Position numbers and translations under genes: made by a program
The notes under the pieces: generated by a model
The model's database searches: none
What the model was told of the DNA's origin: nothing
The model's input: only the letters and a program-made list of their open reading frames with translations
Shown here: piece by piece, positions 52,440-62,091 of the stretch
How positions within the stretch are numbered: the stretch's first letter is position 1
How the letters are laid out: each line of letters begins with the position of its first letter
From: Ornithinimicrobium sp. INDO-MA30-4
GTDB taxonomy: Bacteria; Actinomycetota; Actinomycetes; Actinomycetales; Dermatophilaceae
Assembly (NCBI RefSeq): GCF_021535045.1
Contig: NZ_CP091056.1
Coordinates: 248,001 to 312,000, forward strand
Reading direction: 5' to 3'
Length of the DNA stretch: 64,000 nucleotides

Positions 52440-52788
52440 CTCGCAGCGCGCGGCTGTTGGGTACGTCTGCTTTGGTGCATTGCTGCTTCTGCAGGTGCAG
52501 TTGCTCTACCTCGCCACCGGCACTGGCCCGCCGCCGTTTGCGCACGCTGACAAGGTTGTTCACTTCCTGATGTTTGCGTTGCCAGCGGCTGTCGCGGCCG
52601 TGGTCCGTTCGCGCGCCATGATCGTGGTTCTGATAGTGCATGCGGTGATCAGTGAACCGGCCCAGCGAGTTTTGACGAGCGGGCGCCAGATGGACGTTTG
52701 GGATGCCGTAGCCGATCTGCTGGGAGTCGCGCTTGGCGTCGCCGCGATAGCGCTGATTCGCGCGCGGGTAAAGGTGGGACAGCGATGA
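52414..52788 (+). CDS. VanZ-like membrane protein
   Basis: ~124 aa with four hydrophobic segments. VGYVCFGALLLLQVQLLYLA opens the domain, then FAHADKVVHFLMFALPAAVAA and an ISEPAQRVLTSGRQMDVWDAVADLLG pattern, which match the VanZ-like family (HxxxFxxL and the SExxQxxxxxRxxxxxDxxAN-type motif). GTG 52414 overlaps the malic enzyme end by 26 nt; a longer frame upstream lacks support. The function of stand-alone VanZ-like proteins is unsettled. The stop overlaps the next gene (ATGA). Confidence 0.75.
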   Translation: MTQRHLLDSSQRAAVGYVCFGALLLLQVQLLYLATGTGPPPFAHADKVVHFLMFALPAAVAAVVRSRAMIVVLIVHAVISEPAQRVLTSGRQMDVWDAVADLLGVALGVAAIALIRARVKVGQR

Positions 52789-53351
52789 CTGCGGATGACC
52801 CGCTGATCGGCAAGTTGCTGGTGGCCACCCCCATCACTGGAGGCGACTTTGAGCGTTGCGTCGTGGTGATCCTGGCGCACAGCGGCGATGGCAGCCAAGG
52901 GGTCGTGCTCAATGACCCTTCGGGTGCCGAGGTTGACGCTGTCTTGCCGCATTGGCACTCAGTCGTGGTCCAACCGCCACTGCTCTACCACGGCGGTCCG
53001 GTGGGCACCGACGCCGCAATGGGCCTTGCCTGGGTGCCTGAGGCGACCGATGACGACGACCTGATCGGCCTGCACCCCGCCTTGCCTCAAATATGCCTTG
53101 TTGACCTCGACGCGCCAGTGGAGATTGTTGCTGGCGGAGCCGAAGCAATACGCCTCTTTGTTGGATATGCGGGATGGTCCGATGGCCAACTAGAGGATGA
53201 GATCGCTGAAGGTGCCTGGTTCGTTGTTGACTTAGAGCCAGCCGATGTTTTTCGCAGTGACAGCACTGCACTGTGGCGCGACGTCTTAGCCCGCCAACGC
53301 AACTCCATGTCCCTTGTCACCACTTACACCGACACCCCAGAAGCCAACTGA
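52785..53351 (+). CDS. YqgE/AlgH family protein
   Basis: 188-aa cytoplasmic protein. LIGKLLVATPITGGDFERCV, VVVILAHSGDGSQGVVLNDP, LYHGGPVGTDAAMGLAWV and LFVGYAGWSDGQLEDEIAEGAWFV cover the whole YqgE/AlgH domain. ATG 52785 overlaps the VanZ-like stop, so the two are coupled. Its biochemical role is unknown; intact frame. Confidence 0.93.
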   Translation: MTADDPLIGKLLVATPITGGDFERCVVVILAHSGDGSQGVVLNDPSGAEVDAVLPHWHSVVVQPPLLYHGGPVGTDAAMGLAWVPEATDDDDLIGLHPALPQICLVDLDAPVEIVAGGAEAIRLFVGYAGWSDGQLEDEIAEGAWFVVDLEPADVFRSDSTALWRDVLARQRNSMSLVTTYTDTPEAN

Positions 53352-53370
53352 GCGTTCTACAGTGAGAGGT

Positions 53371-53700
53371 ATGAGCCTGATGAGTCAGAAATTCACCCCC
53401 GTGATGAGCCAGCCTTTGGACGCTCCGACTGAGCCGGGCGGACCCTCGACCCAGACTGGTCTGCTGGAACGCGAAGACACTCGCGTGGATCCCCAACTGA
53501 GTGAGCCGGGCGATCACGAGCGCTTCGCCCACTACGTCCGCAAAGAAAAGATCACCGAGAGCGCAGTCACCGGCGAGCCAGTGATTGCCTTGTGCGGCAA
53601 AACCTGGATCCCGGGTCGCGACCCCAACAAGTTCCCGGTATGCCCGACCTGCAAAGAGATCTACCAGGGTCTGAAGGCTCCGCAAGATGGTGGGGAGTGA
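53371..53700 (+). CDS. DUF3039 family protein
   Basis: 109 aa. The conserved core DHERFAHYVRKEKITESAVTGEPVIALCGKTW, PGRDPNKFPVCPTCKEIYQ defines DUF3039, with three Cys (ALCGK, CPTC) and a His able to form a zinc site. ATG 53371 is used; the sequence upstream belongs to the YqgE gene end. It often lies before a helicase in Actinobacteria, as it does here. Confidence 0.9.
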   Translation: MSLMSQKFTPVMSQPLDAPTEPGGPSTQTGLLEREDTRVDPQLSEPGDHERFAHYVRKEKITESAVTGEPVIALCGKTWIPGRDPNKFPVCPTCKEIYQGLKAPQDGGE

Positions 53701-53764
53701 TCGGCGCGCCAAGCGCTGACCTCTTTGCCCGGGTCTTCAGGGACCGGGCTTATCCTCGGATGCG

Positions 53765-55520
53765 ATGAGCACTACAGCCGCTTCGCACCTTTCCCCCGCA
53801 TACCCTGACAAGGCGGCCTGGGGCACTGCACGCAAACTCCGCGCCTGGCAGGCGAAAGCTCTTGAGACCTATCTAGAGTCGTTGCCGCGTGACTTTCTCA
53901 CGGTGGCCACACCAGGCGCAGGTAAAACTACCTTCGCGCTGCTCATCGCTACTGAGTTGTTAAACCGCGGTGTCATCAAGCGCATCACGGTCGTTGCGCC
54001 CACGGAGCACTTGCGCACCCAGTGGGCTGATGCAGCGGCCAAGGTAGGCATCCGCATTGACCCCAAGTTCACCAACGCGCAGGGCAAGCACGGGGCTGAC
54101 TTCCAGGGCATCGCCGTCACCTACGCTGGGGTGGCCAGCAAGCCACTGCTGCACCGAGCGCGTGCCGAGAACGAACCAACTTTGGTGATCCTCGATGAGG
54201 TGCACCACGGCGGCGACGCGCTGTCCTGGGGTGAGGCGGTGCGCGAAGCCTTTGAGCCGGCTGTGCATCGACTCGCGCTCACTGGCACGCCCTTCCGCTC
54301 GGACACGGCCGCTATCCCGTTTGTTCGCTACGAAATGGATGAGCGCGGCATATTGCGCTCCAGCGCTGACTACACCTACGGCTATGCCGAGGCATTGCGT
54401 GATCATGTCGTGCGTCCGGTCTTGTTCATGGCCTACAGCGGGAGTATGCGGTGGCGCACTCGCGCTGGCGACGAGGTCGCCGCTCGCTTGGGTGAGCCAT
54501 TGACCAAGGACGTCACCGCGCAAGCTTGGCGAACCGCCCTTGACCCTGCGGGGGAGTGGGTGCCCTCCGTCTTGCAGTCGGCTGACAAGCGGCTCAGCGA
54601 AGTCCGTCGCCACGTTCCTGATGCTGGCGGGCTGGTGATTGCGACGGATCAGCGCAATGCCCGGGCGTATGCCAAGCAACTTGAGGCCATCAGTGGCGAA
54701 CCTGTGACCGTTGTGCTCTCCGACGACAAAGGCTCATCGAAGCGCATTGAAGATTTTGCCGACTCCACCTCTCGGTGGATGGTGGCGGTGCGAATGGTGT
54801 CTGAAGGCGTTGACGTCCCCCGTCTCTGTGTGGGTGTCTATGCCACCTCGACGTCGACCCCATTGTTCTTCGCCCAAGCGATTGGGCGCTTTGTCCGTGC
54901 TCGCCGACGCGGGGAGACTGCGTCAATCTTTTTGCCCAGCGTCCCGCTGATTTTGGAGCACGCTGGCAACCTTGAGATTGAGCGTGATCACGCGCTTGAC
55001 CGAGCTGAGAATGCCAATGGCGATGAAGATGATTTGTGGTCACCGGAGGAAGGTCTGATCAAGGCCGCTCAGGAGGGCGAGGCCGCGATTGACTCATCGG
55101 GCACCTTTGAGGCGCTTGAGTCCGAGGCAGAGTTTGACCACGTGCTCTTTGATGCCCAGCAATTTGGCATGGGTGCGTTGTCGGGTAGCGATGATGAGCA
55201 GGACTACCTCGGCCTGCCTGGCCTGCTAGAGCCTGATCAAGTTGCTCACCTGCTGCGGGATCGCCAGAAAAAGCAGCAGCGCAACGGCGGCGGCAAAGAG
55301 GTGGCCGAGCGAGTCGCAGCACACCGCGCGCTCGCTGAACACCGTAAGGAACTCAACAAGTTGGTGTCTGGCTATGCCCGAAAGACCGACCAGCCGCACG
55401 CCATTGTGCACGCAGAATTGCGCCGCACGTGCGGCGGCCCCTGAATTGGCAACAGCATCGACTGAGCAAGTCCTGGAGCGGGTGGAAACTCTGCGCCGGT
55501 GGTTTGTCGGGCGAAAATAG
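53765..55520 (+). CDS. DEAD/DEAH-box superfamily-2 helicase (one frameshift near the end)
   Basis: ~585-aa SF2 helicase: Q-like RKLRAWQAKALETYL, Walker A ATPGAGKTTFALLIA, Ia VVAPTEHLRTQWA, DEAH motif VILDEVHHGGD, III ALTGTPFR, and in domain 2 VRMVSEGVDVPRLCVGVYAT and QAIGRFVRARRRGE. The C-terminus is acidic, then basic. The frame change near 55435 joins to ELATASTEQVLERVETLRRW and the stop at 55520. It resembles the actinobacterial helicase that follows DUF3039 genes; the substrate is unknown. Confidence 0.88.
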
Positions 55521-55556
55521 CTACGACTTTGCCGGTTGACGTGGCAGAGTTAACGC

Positions 55557-56369
55557 ATGAGCCAACAGCCTGCCGGATGGTACGACGATCCACGCGATAG
55601 CGATCAGCTGCGGTATTGGGACGGTGCCCAGTGGACTCCGCATACGCACACGAAGGCACCGCCGGAGCAAACTGCCCCAACTCAATGGCAGACTGCTGAG
55701 ACCGATGTTTTCCCCGTCGGGGATCAGCAGGGTGAGGAGTGGCAATCGACGGGCAGCGAGCAGCCGTACGGTCAGCAGTCTTACCAGCAAGAGCAGCAGG
55801 CGCAGGGGGATTATGGCCAGTCGTACGGTCAGCAGTCTTACCAGCAGACGTACCCGGCAGCAGCACAAGGCGGCGGGTCACATGACCCCAATGCCCAGCA
55901 ATGGAACTCCGCAGATATGGCACCGGTGGGTAGTCCCGCACCGTGGTGGCGCCGCCTGGTCGCTCGTATTCTCGACGGGCTTCTGATCGGCCTGGTGGTC
56001 GGTGTGCCAATGATGTTCGTCTTGTGGGGTCAAGGTATTGATGCCTTCTCGCTCTGGCTGGGCGTCGCGACGGGCCTCGTGGGCTTCATCTACGAGACAG
56101 TGTTGCTAAAGACCATGTCGGCAACACTGGGCAAACTTGCCATGGGCCTGAGGGTTCACAAGTTGGCTGACGAAGCACCGCTGTCGTGGGTCACCGCAGC
56201 CATTCGCTCGGCAACGTGGCACGGCGCGAGTCTGCTGAGCAATGTGCCGATCGTTGGCTACGCCTTCCTGCTCTTTCTCCTCCTCAATGGTCTGTGGCCA
56301 CTGTGGGATGGCAAAAACCAGTCGCTCAATGACAAGGCGGCCGGGACGCAGGTCGTCTTCAGCAGCTGA
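55557..56369 (+). CDS. DUF2510-RDD membrane protein
   Basis: 270 aa, intact. The N-terminal DUF2510 domain (QPAGWYDDPRDSDQLRYWDG with AQWTPHT) is followed by a ~60-residue Gln/Tyr-rich stretch with repeated YGQQSYQQ. Then comes an RDD domain of four hydrophobic helices (PAPWWRRLVARILDGLLIGL, MSATLGKLAMGLRV, NDKAAGTQVV). RDD proteins include transporters and ion carriers; no specific role can be assigned. It lies 36 nt after the helicase. Confidence 0.88.
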   Translation: MSQQPAGWYDDPRDSDQLRYWDGAQWTPHTHTKAPPEQTAPTQWQTAETDVFPVGDQQGEEWQSTGSEQPYGQQSYQQEQQAQGDYGQSYGQQSYQQTYPAAAQGGGSHDPNAQQWNSADMAPVGSPAPWWRRLVARILDGLLIGLVVGVPMMFVLWGQGIDAFSLWLGVATGLVGFIYETVLLKTMSATLGKLAMGLRVHKLADEAPLSWVTAAIRSATWHGASLLSNVPIVGYAFLLFLLLNGLWPLWDGKNQSLNDKAAGTQVVFSS

Positions 56370-56376
56370 ACTTAGC

Positions 56377-56959
56377 TCAAACCTCGTTCACGACAGTGAC
56401 GCCGGCGTCGTTAAACGCAGCGACCGCTGCCTGAGTCGAGTCCGGGGCTACCCCGGCCATCAGTGGTAGCAAAGCCCGAGTCGTAAAGCCCGCTGTGGCA
56501 GCATCCAGGGCGGTGGCTCGAACGCAGTAGTCAGTCGCGATGCCAACAACATCAACATCAGTGATGCCGCGATTGCGAAGCCAATCGGCTAGCCCGAAAG
56601 TGCCGTCAGGGGTTTCGGCGCTGGCTTCGAAGCCGCTGTAAGCCGCCGTGTGCTCACCTTTGCGAAAGACTGCGTCGACGCGCTGAAGGGCAGGCTCCAA
56701 CTCGACGCGGAAGTCAGCACCCGCGGTGCCCACTTCGCAGTGCACCGGCCAGGACTGCGCAAAGTCAGGTGTTTTTGACCAGTGCTGCCCGGGGTCGATA
56801 TGCCAATCTGCCGTCGCAGCAATCGAGGCGTACTCCTGGTGGTGGTCCCGCACATAGTGCGAGATAGCTTCGGCTACGGCAATGCCGCCGGTCACGGGCA
56901 GCGACCCTCCTTCGCAAAAGTCGTTCTGGACATCAACGATGACGAGGGCTCGGCCTCAT
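56377..56959 (-). CDS. pncA: Nicotinamidase PncA (one frameshift)
   Basis: Converts nicotinamide to nicotinate in NAD salvage. After a break just beyond ATG 56959 the frame reads ALVIVDVQNDFCEGGSLPV, giving the catalytic Asp, then metal-ligand and active-site segments ATADWHIDPGQHWSK and the nucleophile motif IATDYCVRATALDA. ~194 aa. It lies 14 nt downstream of pncB, so the two consecutive salvage enzymes form an operon. Confidence 0.92.
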
Positions 56960-56973
56960 GGCCCCAGCCTAGA

Positions 56974-58269
56974 TCAGGACCAGTCGTCGAGATAGGTCGT
57001 CGGGATTGCTGGGTCGCCAGCAGACAGTCGCAGCGCGCGAGTCGGCAACTCGGCCCTGGATTTTTGGTGATGGGCGCGCGCGGTTTGGGCGTCGGTCGCG
57101 GCAACAACTTCGCCGTCCCGGACCAACTCGGTCAGCAATAGCCGGTCATCCCCATCGTCTTGGGGTTCGCGTTGAATGCCAATGAGTTCTTCCTGCGCCA
57201 CACCGACGGCATTGCGGCGGCGTAGCGCGTATTTGCGCCCACCGACAGAGGCCTTGTTCTTGCTGGCCTTGGCAACCCCTCCATCTCGCCCGATTGGCTT
57301 TCGCGGCTCACCAGTTTGAACACCATGCCAGCGGCCGGTGATCCGGACCCGGTGACGACCCTGGTCCCCACGCCATAGGCGTCCACGGGCGCTGCCTGCA
57401 GCCCAGCAATCGCATACTCATCCAAGTCAGAGGTCACCACGATCCGGGTGTCTTTGGCGCCGAGAGAGTCGAGTTGAGCGCGCACCTCACGGGCCTGCGA
57501 GACCAGGTCGCCTGAGTCGAGGCGCACACCTCCCACTTCGCTGCCAGCGAGGTCAACGGCAATCTTCACTGCGTTGGTGACGTCATAGGTGTCCACCAGC
57601 AAGGCAGTGTTGGCACCCAGGGAAGCGATCTGTGACGCGAACGCTTCTTCTTCGGTGTCGTGCAGCAAGGTGAAGGAGTGAGCAGCGGTGCCAACGGTCG
57701 GCACGCCGTGGCTCCTGCCTGCCTCAAGGTTTGAGGTGGCCTCAAAGCCGGCGATGTAAGCGGCGCGGGCGGCGGCAACGGCCGATTGCTCGTTGGTCCG
57801 GCGCGAGCCCATTTCGAGACAGGGCGACCGTCGGCTGTGGCAGTCATGCGCGAGGCCGCGGTCGCGACAGCAGAGTCGTAGTTCAGGATCGACAGCACCA
57901 AGGTCTCAAGGATGACGCCTTCGGCAAACGTGGACTCGACGACCATCAACGGCGAGCCGGGGAAGTAGCACTCGCCCTCGGCATACCCACTGATGTTGCC
58001 GCTGAATCGATAGTTAGCCAGGTAGTCCAGCGTTTCCCCGTTGACGACCTTGGTGCGCGAAAGGAAGGACAACTCGTCATCGCCAAAGCGAAAGTCTTTG
58101 AGGGCCTCCAGCACGCGTCCGGTGCCGGCCAGCACGCCGTAGCGGCGACCGCCGGGCAATCCTCGGGCAAACTCTCAAAGACGCACTTGCGGTGCGCGTG
58201 GCCGCTGGCCAGAGAGGCCTGCAACATCGTAAGTTCGTAGTGGTCAGTGAGCAACGCGGTGCTGGTCAT
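56974..58269 (-). CDS. pncB: Nicotinate phosphoribosyltransferase (three frameshifts)
   Basis: Makes nicotinate mononucleotide from nicotinate and PRPP. The start MTSTALLTDHYELTMLQASL is diagnostic. Further blocks are FESLPGGRRYGVLAGTGRVL, LANYRFSGNISGYAEGECYF, GTAAHSFTLLHDTEEEAF, GVRLDSGDLVSQAREVRAQL, and DAYGVGTRVVTGSGSPAAGM. Breaks lie near 58155, 57820 and 57275. ~432 aa. ATG 58269. Divergent from clpS with 24 nt between the starts, so the promoters overlap. Confidence 0.92.
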
Positions 58270-58293
58270 ACCTGAGCACTTTAGAGTGGGTAT

Positions 58294-58613
58294 GTGTTTG
58301 TTGCCGCATCTGCCGTTGACCGGCCAGCCGAATCGCCCGAAGAGCAAGGTGATGTGGGCCTGCTTGAACGCCCGCTTGCCGACACCCCTGGGTAACACTG
58401 GTCTGGAATGACCCCGTCAACCTCATGTCCTATGTGACGTGGGTGCTCCAGCACCATTTTGGCTACAGCGAGGCGAAAGCCACCAAGTTGATGATGGACG
58501 TCCACCAAGAGGGCCGGGCCGTGGTTGCCATTGGGGCCCGCGAAAAGATGGAAGCCGACACTGAAGCCATGCACGGGTATGGCTTATGGGCGACCTTTCA
58601 AAAGGACGACTGA
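58294..58613 (+). CDS. clpS: ATP-dependent Clp protease adapter ClpS (one frameshift)
   Basis: Adapter that delivers N-degron substrates to ClpA/ClpC. The N-terminal extension ([20 protein letters not shown]) leads, after a frame change near 58392, into [60 protein letters not shown], a textbook ClpS core with the substrate-pocket residues Asn-Asp, Met and His. GTG 58294 is proposed. The stop TGA shares a base with the ATG of DUF2017. Confidence 0.92.
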
Positions 58614-59199
58614 TGGCAACAGCATTCCGGCGCAAACGCGGTCGCATCGTCGGCACCCTGGATCAAGACGAACTCGGCATCGTCGTGCACCTGCTGAAAC
58701 TGACGCGGGACTTTGTCGCGCCCGAGCGCGCCGAGACCGGCGACCCGTTCCTGGATCTCGTCGCAGGTATGGGCGAAACAGACCCTGACCCCAGTGAGCC
58801 TTCCGATCCGGCACTGTTGCGGTTGTTGCCGCCGGCGCATCGCACAGACTCAGAACAGGCCAGTGAGTTTCGGCGGTTGACAGAGCACTCGCTGCGCACC
58901 CGCAAGGCGGCAAACGCCAAGCGTGCGATTGAGGTGCTGGAGGGGGCGCCCAGCTCAAAGCTGGAGCTGGACGACGGGCAGGCCAAGCAATCATGGTCGC
59001 GCTCACTGATATTCGGCTGATTTTGGGGGAGCGGCTAGACCTGCGCACCGATGAAGATTCCGAGCGACTTCGGGCCCAGCTTGAGGCGTCGCTGTCGGGT
59101 GAAGCCGAAATGGATCCGGCCAAGGCCCAGCAGATGGCCTATTACGACTTCCTCTCCTGGCTGCAAGAGTCCCTCACGATGGCGCTCATGCAGAGATAG
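58613..59199 (+). CDS. DUF2017 family protein (one frameshift)
   Basis: ~195 aa. It begins [20 protein letters not shown], then GIVVHLLKLTRDFVAP, DPALLRLLPPAHRTD and SEFRRLTEHSLRTRKAANAK. After a break near 58985 the end is VALTDIRLILGERLDLRTDE with YYDFLSWLQESLTMALMQR. This is the complete DUF2017, which in Actinobacteria regularly follows clpS. Function unknown; co-translation with ClpS suggests a link to proteolysis. Confidence 0.88.
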
Positions 59200-59239
59200 G
59201 TGACGAACGCAGGAATCGACCCAGTAGTGTGAAGGCATC

Positions 59240-60791
59240 ATGACGACGCACTCTGCTCCTGTTTCCACGACCGAAAACGCCGCCGTCACTGGCAGCGATA
59301 TCCGAGTCCGGTTCTGCCCGTCGCCGACGGGGACACCGCACGTCGGCATGGCGCGCACGGCCCTCTTCAACTGGGCTTATGCACGCCACCACGGCGGCAC
59401 GTTTGTCTTCCGCATTGAGGACACAGACGCCGCTCGGGACTCAGAAGACTCCTACGCGCAGATTATTGAGGCGCTGCAATGGTTGGAGTTGGAGTATGAC
59501 GAGGGTCCCGACATCGGGGGCCCGCATGAGCCATATCGTCAGAGCCAACGGCACGAAGAGCACCGACGAGTGGCTGCGAAGTTGCTCGAATCTGGCTACG
59601 CCTATGAGTCGTTCTCCACGCCCGAGGAGGTTGAGGAGCGGCACCGCGCGGCTGGTAAGGACCTGAAACTGGGCTACGACAACTTTGATCGCGAGCTGAC
59701 GCAGTCGCAGCGCGATGAGTTCCGCAGCGAAGGCCGGGAGCCGGTTTTGCGGCTGCGGATGCCCGATGAGGACATCACCTTCCAGGACTTGGTCCGCGGT
59801 GAAGTCACTTTCAAGGCTGGCTCGGTGCCTGACTTCGTCATTGTTCGAGGCAACGGAGCGCCCCTCTACACGTTGGTCAACCCAGCCGATGATGCTGCGA
59901 TGGGCATCACGCACGTGATCCGCGGCGAGGACTTGCTCTCTTCAACGCCTCGCCAGATCGCGCTCTACCGGGCATTGATCGCGATCGGCGAAGCCGAGCG
60001 AGTGCCGGTGTTCGGTCACCTCCCGCTCGTTTTGGGCGAAGGGTCAAAGAAACTTTCCAAACGTGATCCGCAATCCAATTTGTTCTTGCATCGTGATCGC
60101 GGATTTGTTGCCGACGGAATGATTAACTATTTGGCGCTTTTGGGTTGGTCGATTGGCGGCGACCGAGATGTTTTTACCCCCGCCGAACTTATTGCGGCTT
60201 TCGATGTCGAGTCTGTCAACCCAAACCCAGCCCGCTGGGATCAAAAAGGCAGAGGCGACCAACGCCGAGCATCTTCGATTGATGGACACCGGGGACTTCG
60301 CTTCCCAGTTGCTTCCAGTGCTGCAGGACGCGGAGGCGATCCCGGTGCCGACCACGATGGCCCAGCTGGCTCGGTTGGCTCAGGTGGCTCCACTGGTGCA
60401 GACGCGTGTCCAAGTGCTGGCCGAGGCTGTCGACCTGGTCTCGCCGTTCTTCGTGGCCGATGAAGAACTGCCGATTGCCGATGACGCCCGCAAGCAGTTG
60501 AAGGAGTCGGCTGGTCAGGTGCTTGACGCTGGTATTCAGGCGTTGGAGCAGATTTCTGGGACGGTGGGCGATCCACTGGGCGGTGGCGTTGAGTGGACGG
60601 CGGAGCGTATTGAAGCCGGCCTGCGTGAAGCAATCGTTGATGGCCTCGAAATGAAGCCTCGGTTGGCTTTTGGGCCACTGCGCACTGCTGTTTCCGGACA
60701 ACGCATCTCGCCGCCGCTCTTTGAGTCCATGGAGATCCTGGGCAAGGACTCAACGATGGCCCGGTTGCGTAGGTTGCGCGCCGAAGTCTAA
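59240..60791 (+). CDS. gltX: Glutamyl-tRNA synthetase (one frameshift)
   Basis: Class I synthetase charging tRNA-Glu. The HIGH-like motif is [18 protein letters not shown]; further blocks are [36 protein letters not shown] and the KMSKS equivalent [13 protein letters not shown] break near 60240 joins [11 protein letters not shown] to the anticodon-binding domain, which ends [14 protein letters not shown]. ~517 aa. A tRNA-Gln and a tRNA-Glu gene follow; glutaminylation may go through GatCAB, but no gat gene lies in the window. Confidence 0.95.
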
Positions 60792-60907
60792 GGCCAGGTC
60801 GCTGTAGGTCGGACGCCTCATCAGAGGCCGATTTGGGGTGAGGGTCGAGGCCAGGTATCGTTGCTTCTCGGTTCGGAGGGATCTGAAAAGGTCCGTGTGA
60901 AACCCCT

Positions 60908-60979
60908 TGGGGTATGGTGTAATTGGCAACACGGCTGATTCTGGTTCAGTTGTTCTAGGTTCGAGTCCTGGTACCCCAG
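60908..60979 (+). tRNA. tRNA-Gln (CTG)
   Basis: 72 nt. Acceptor TGGGGTA pairs with TACCCCA, anticodon loop TT-CTG-GT, T-arm GGTTCGAGTCC. CCA is not encoded. The leader directly before it contains ACCCC, which can pair with the 5' acceptor strand. Confidence 0.95.
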
Positions 60980-61066
60980 CACGAATTTCGCCGTTTCGGC
61001 GAGGTTCAGGCAGAGCATCTACGTGAGGTAGTGTTTTGCCTCGGCTGCTCAGCAGTCAGCGCACTT

Positions 61067-61139
61067 GGCCCCGTTGTGTAGCGGCCTAGCACGTCGCCCT
61101 CTCAAGGCGGTAGCGCGGGTTCGAATCCCGTCGGGGCTA
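61067..61139 (+). tRNA. tRNA-Glu (CTC)
   Basis: 73 nt. Acceptor GGCCCCG pairs with CGGGGCT (first pair G-U), anticodon loop C-T-CTC-AA between TCGCC/GGCGG stems, T-arm GGGTTCGAATCCC. CCA is not encoded. Followed by a terminator. Confidence 0.94.
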
Positions 61140-61146
61140 CAAGTTG

Positions 61147-61180
61147 GCGGCCTTCACTCATGTGAGTGAAGGCCGCTTTT
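61147..61180 (+). terminator. Rho-independent terminator after the tRNA pair
   Basis: A perfect 14-bp stem (61147-61160 with 61163-61176) with a 2-nt loop is followed by TTTTGCGTTTT, the clearest intrinsic terminator in the window. The 248 nt from here to the next start contain no convincing gene. Confidence 0.92.
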
Positions 61181-61428
61181 GCGTTTTAGGGGGCTTCAGG
61201 GCGCAGCGGGTTGTGCGCAGTTTCTCTATGGATAGTCAATAGGTGGGCAAAAGATCGTGCGATATATTGTCCGCCAATTTCGCGTCTGTCCGAAGATGAA
61301 ATGACGTTCATGTGGATGAGGCCTCGTTCCGGTGGGAACATCGCTCAGATCGGGTTAATGTTGGTGTGGCTCATAGGATGCCAGTCAAGAAGTGGCTGGC
61401 TTGGGCTTGAATAATCGGAGGCTATTCC

Positions 61429-61869
61429 GTGAACAAAGCAGATCTCATTGAACACGTTGCTGACCAACTCGGTGGCAAGGTTGAAGCAACTGCCGCGTTA
61501 GAGTTGATTCTCGACACGATCATTCGCGAAGTGTCCAACGGCGGGACCGTTGGCATCACCGGTTTCGGTACCTTCGAGAAGGTCGATAGGGCACCGCGCA
61601 CGGGCCGCAACCCCCGCACCGGGGCTGCCGTGCCGATCGCGGGGACATGCACACCCCGCTTCCGCCCAGGCACGTATTTCAAGACGGTTGTGTGCGAGCC
61701 GCAGTCCCTGCCGGATGACCGATTGGCGGGCGCACGCGTCAGCACCCACGTCACCGCTGGCGCCGATGGTCTAGCCATCGAAGCCAAGGGTGGCAGCGTG
61801 GCGCGCCAGGTGGGCAACTTCCACCAGCGCAAAATCGGGGTTAAGACAGTCAAGCGGATATTCCGCTGA
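61429..61869 (+). CDS. HU-family DNA-binding protein with unusual C-terminal tail
   Basis: Nucleoid protein. GTG 61429 follows GGAGG. Residues 1-90 form the HU fold: MNKADLIEHVADQLGGKVEA, TVGITGFGTFEKVDRAPRTG, RNPRTGAAVPIAG, TPRFRPGTYFKTVV. Actinobacterial HU proteins usually continue with a Lys/Ala/Pro-rich tail; here ~55 unrelated residues (SLPDDRLAGARVSTHVTAG onward) end in KTVKRIFR. The tail is coded opposite the end of the next minus-strand gene. It could be real or a product of frame errors, which are common in this window; the HU core itself is secure. Confidence 0.8.
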   Translation: MNKADLIEHVADQLGGKVEATAALELILDTIIREVSNGGTVGITGFGTFEKVDRAPRTGRNPRTGAAVPIAGTCTPRFRPGTYFKTVVCEPQSLPDDRLAGARVSTHVTAGADGLAIEAKGGSVARQVGNFHQRKIGVKTVKRIFR

Positions 61870-62066
61870 CCCACACCTTACCACAGTGGCCTGCGGGTCT
61901 TCGGTGTCGGCGACGTTCACAGTGATCTGAACGCGCTGTCCGACACGGAGATGCCGCAGGCCACTTGCGGTAACGCATCCCGCGTCCATGCGAGAACCTT
62001 CCCGGTGTCCAAGATGACCGAGCCCATGCCTGACTGAGGTTCGTAGGTGTGCACGCTTGCCTGCAT
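61850..62066 (-). CDS. Small beta-barrel (cold-shock-like) protein, frameshifted
   Basis: ATG 62066 begins MQASVHTYEPQSGMGSVILD, then GKVLAWTRDALPQVACG. After a break near 61960 it continues LRHLRVGQRVQITV, NVADTEDPQATVV. The pattern of an S1/CSD-like barrel opening and the VGQRV turn resembles small actinobacterial cold-shock-like proteins near cofC. The 3' end is unclear: stops in different frames lie at 61878 and 61850. Nucleic-acid binding is inferred only from this resemblance. It lies 25 nt after cofC. Confidence 0.45.
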
Positions 62067-62091
62067 ACGCCACACCCTAGGACAGGCAGGT

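Noticed and set aside
61211..61414. 67-codon frame between tRNA-Glu terminator and HU
   Set aside because: No Shine-Dalgarno, no recognisable pattern, and it occupies the HU promoter region.
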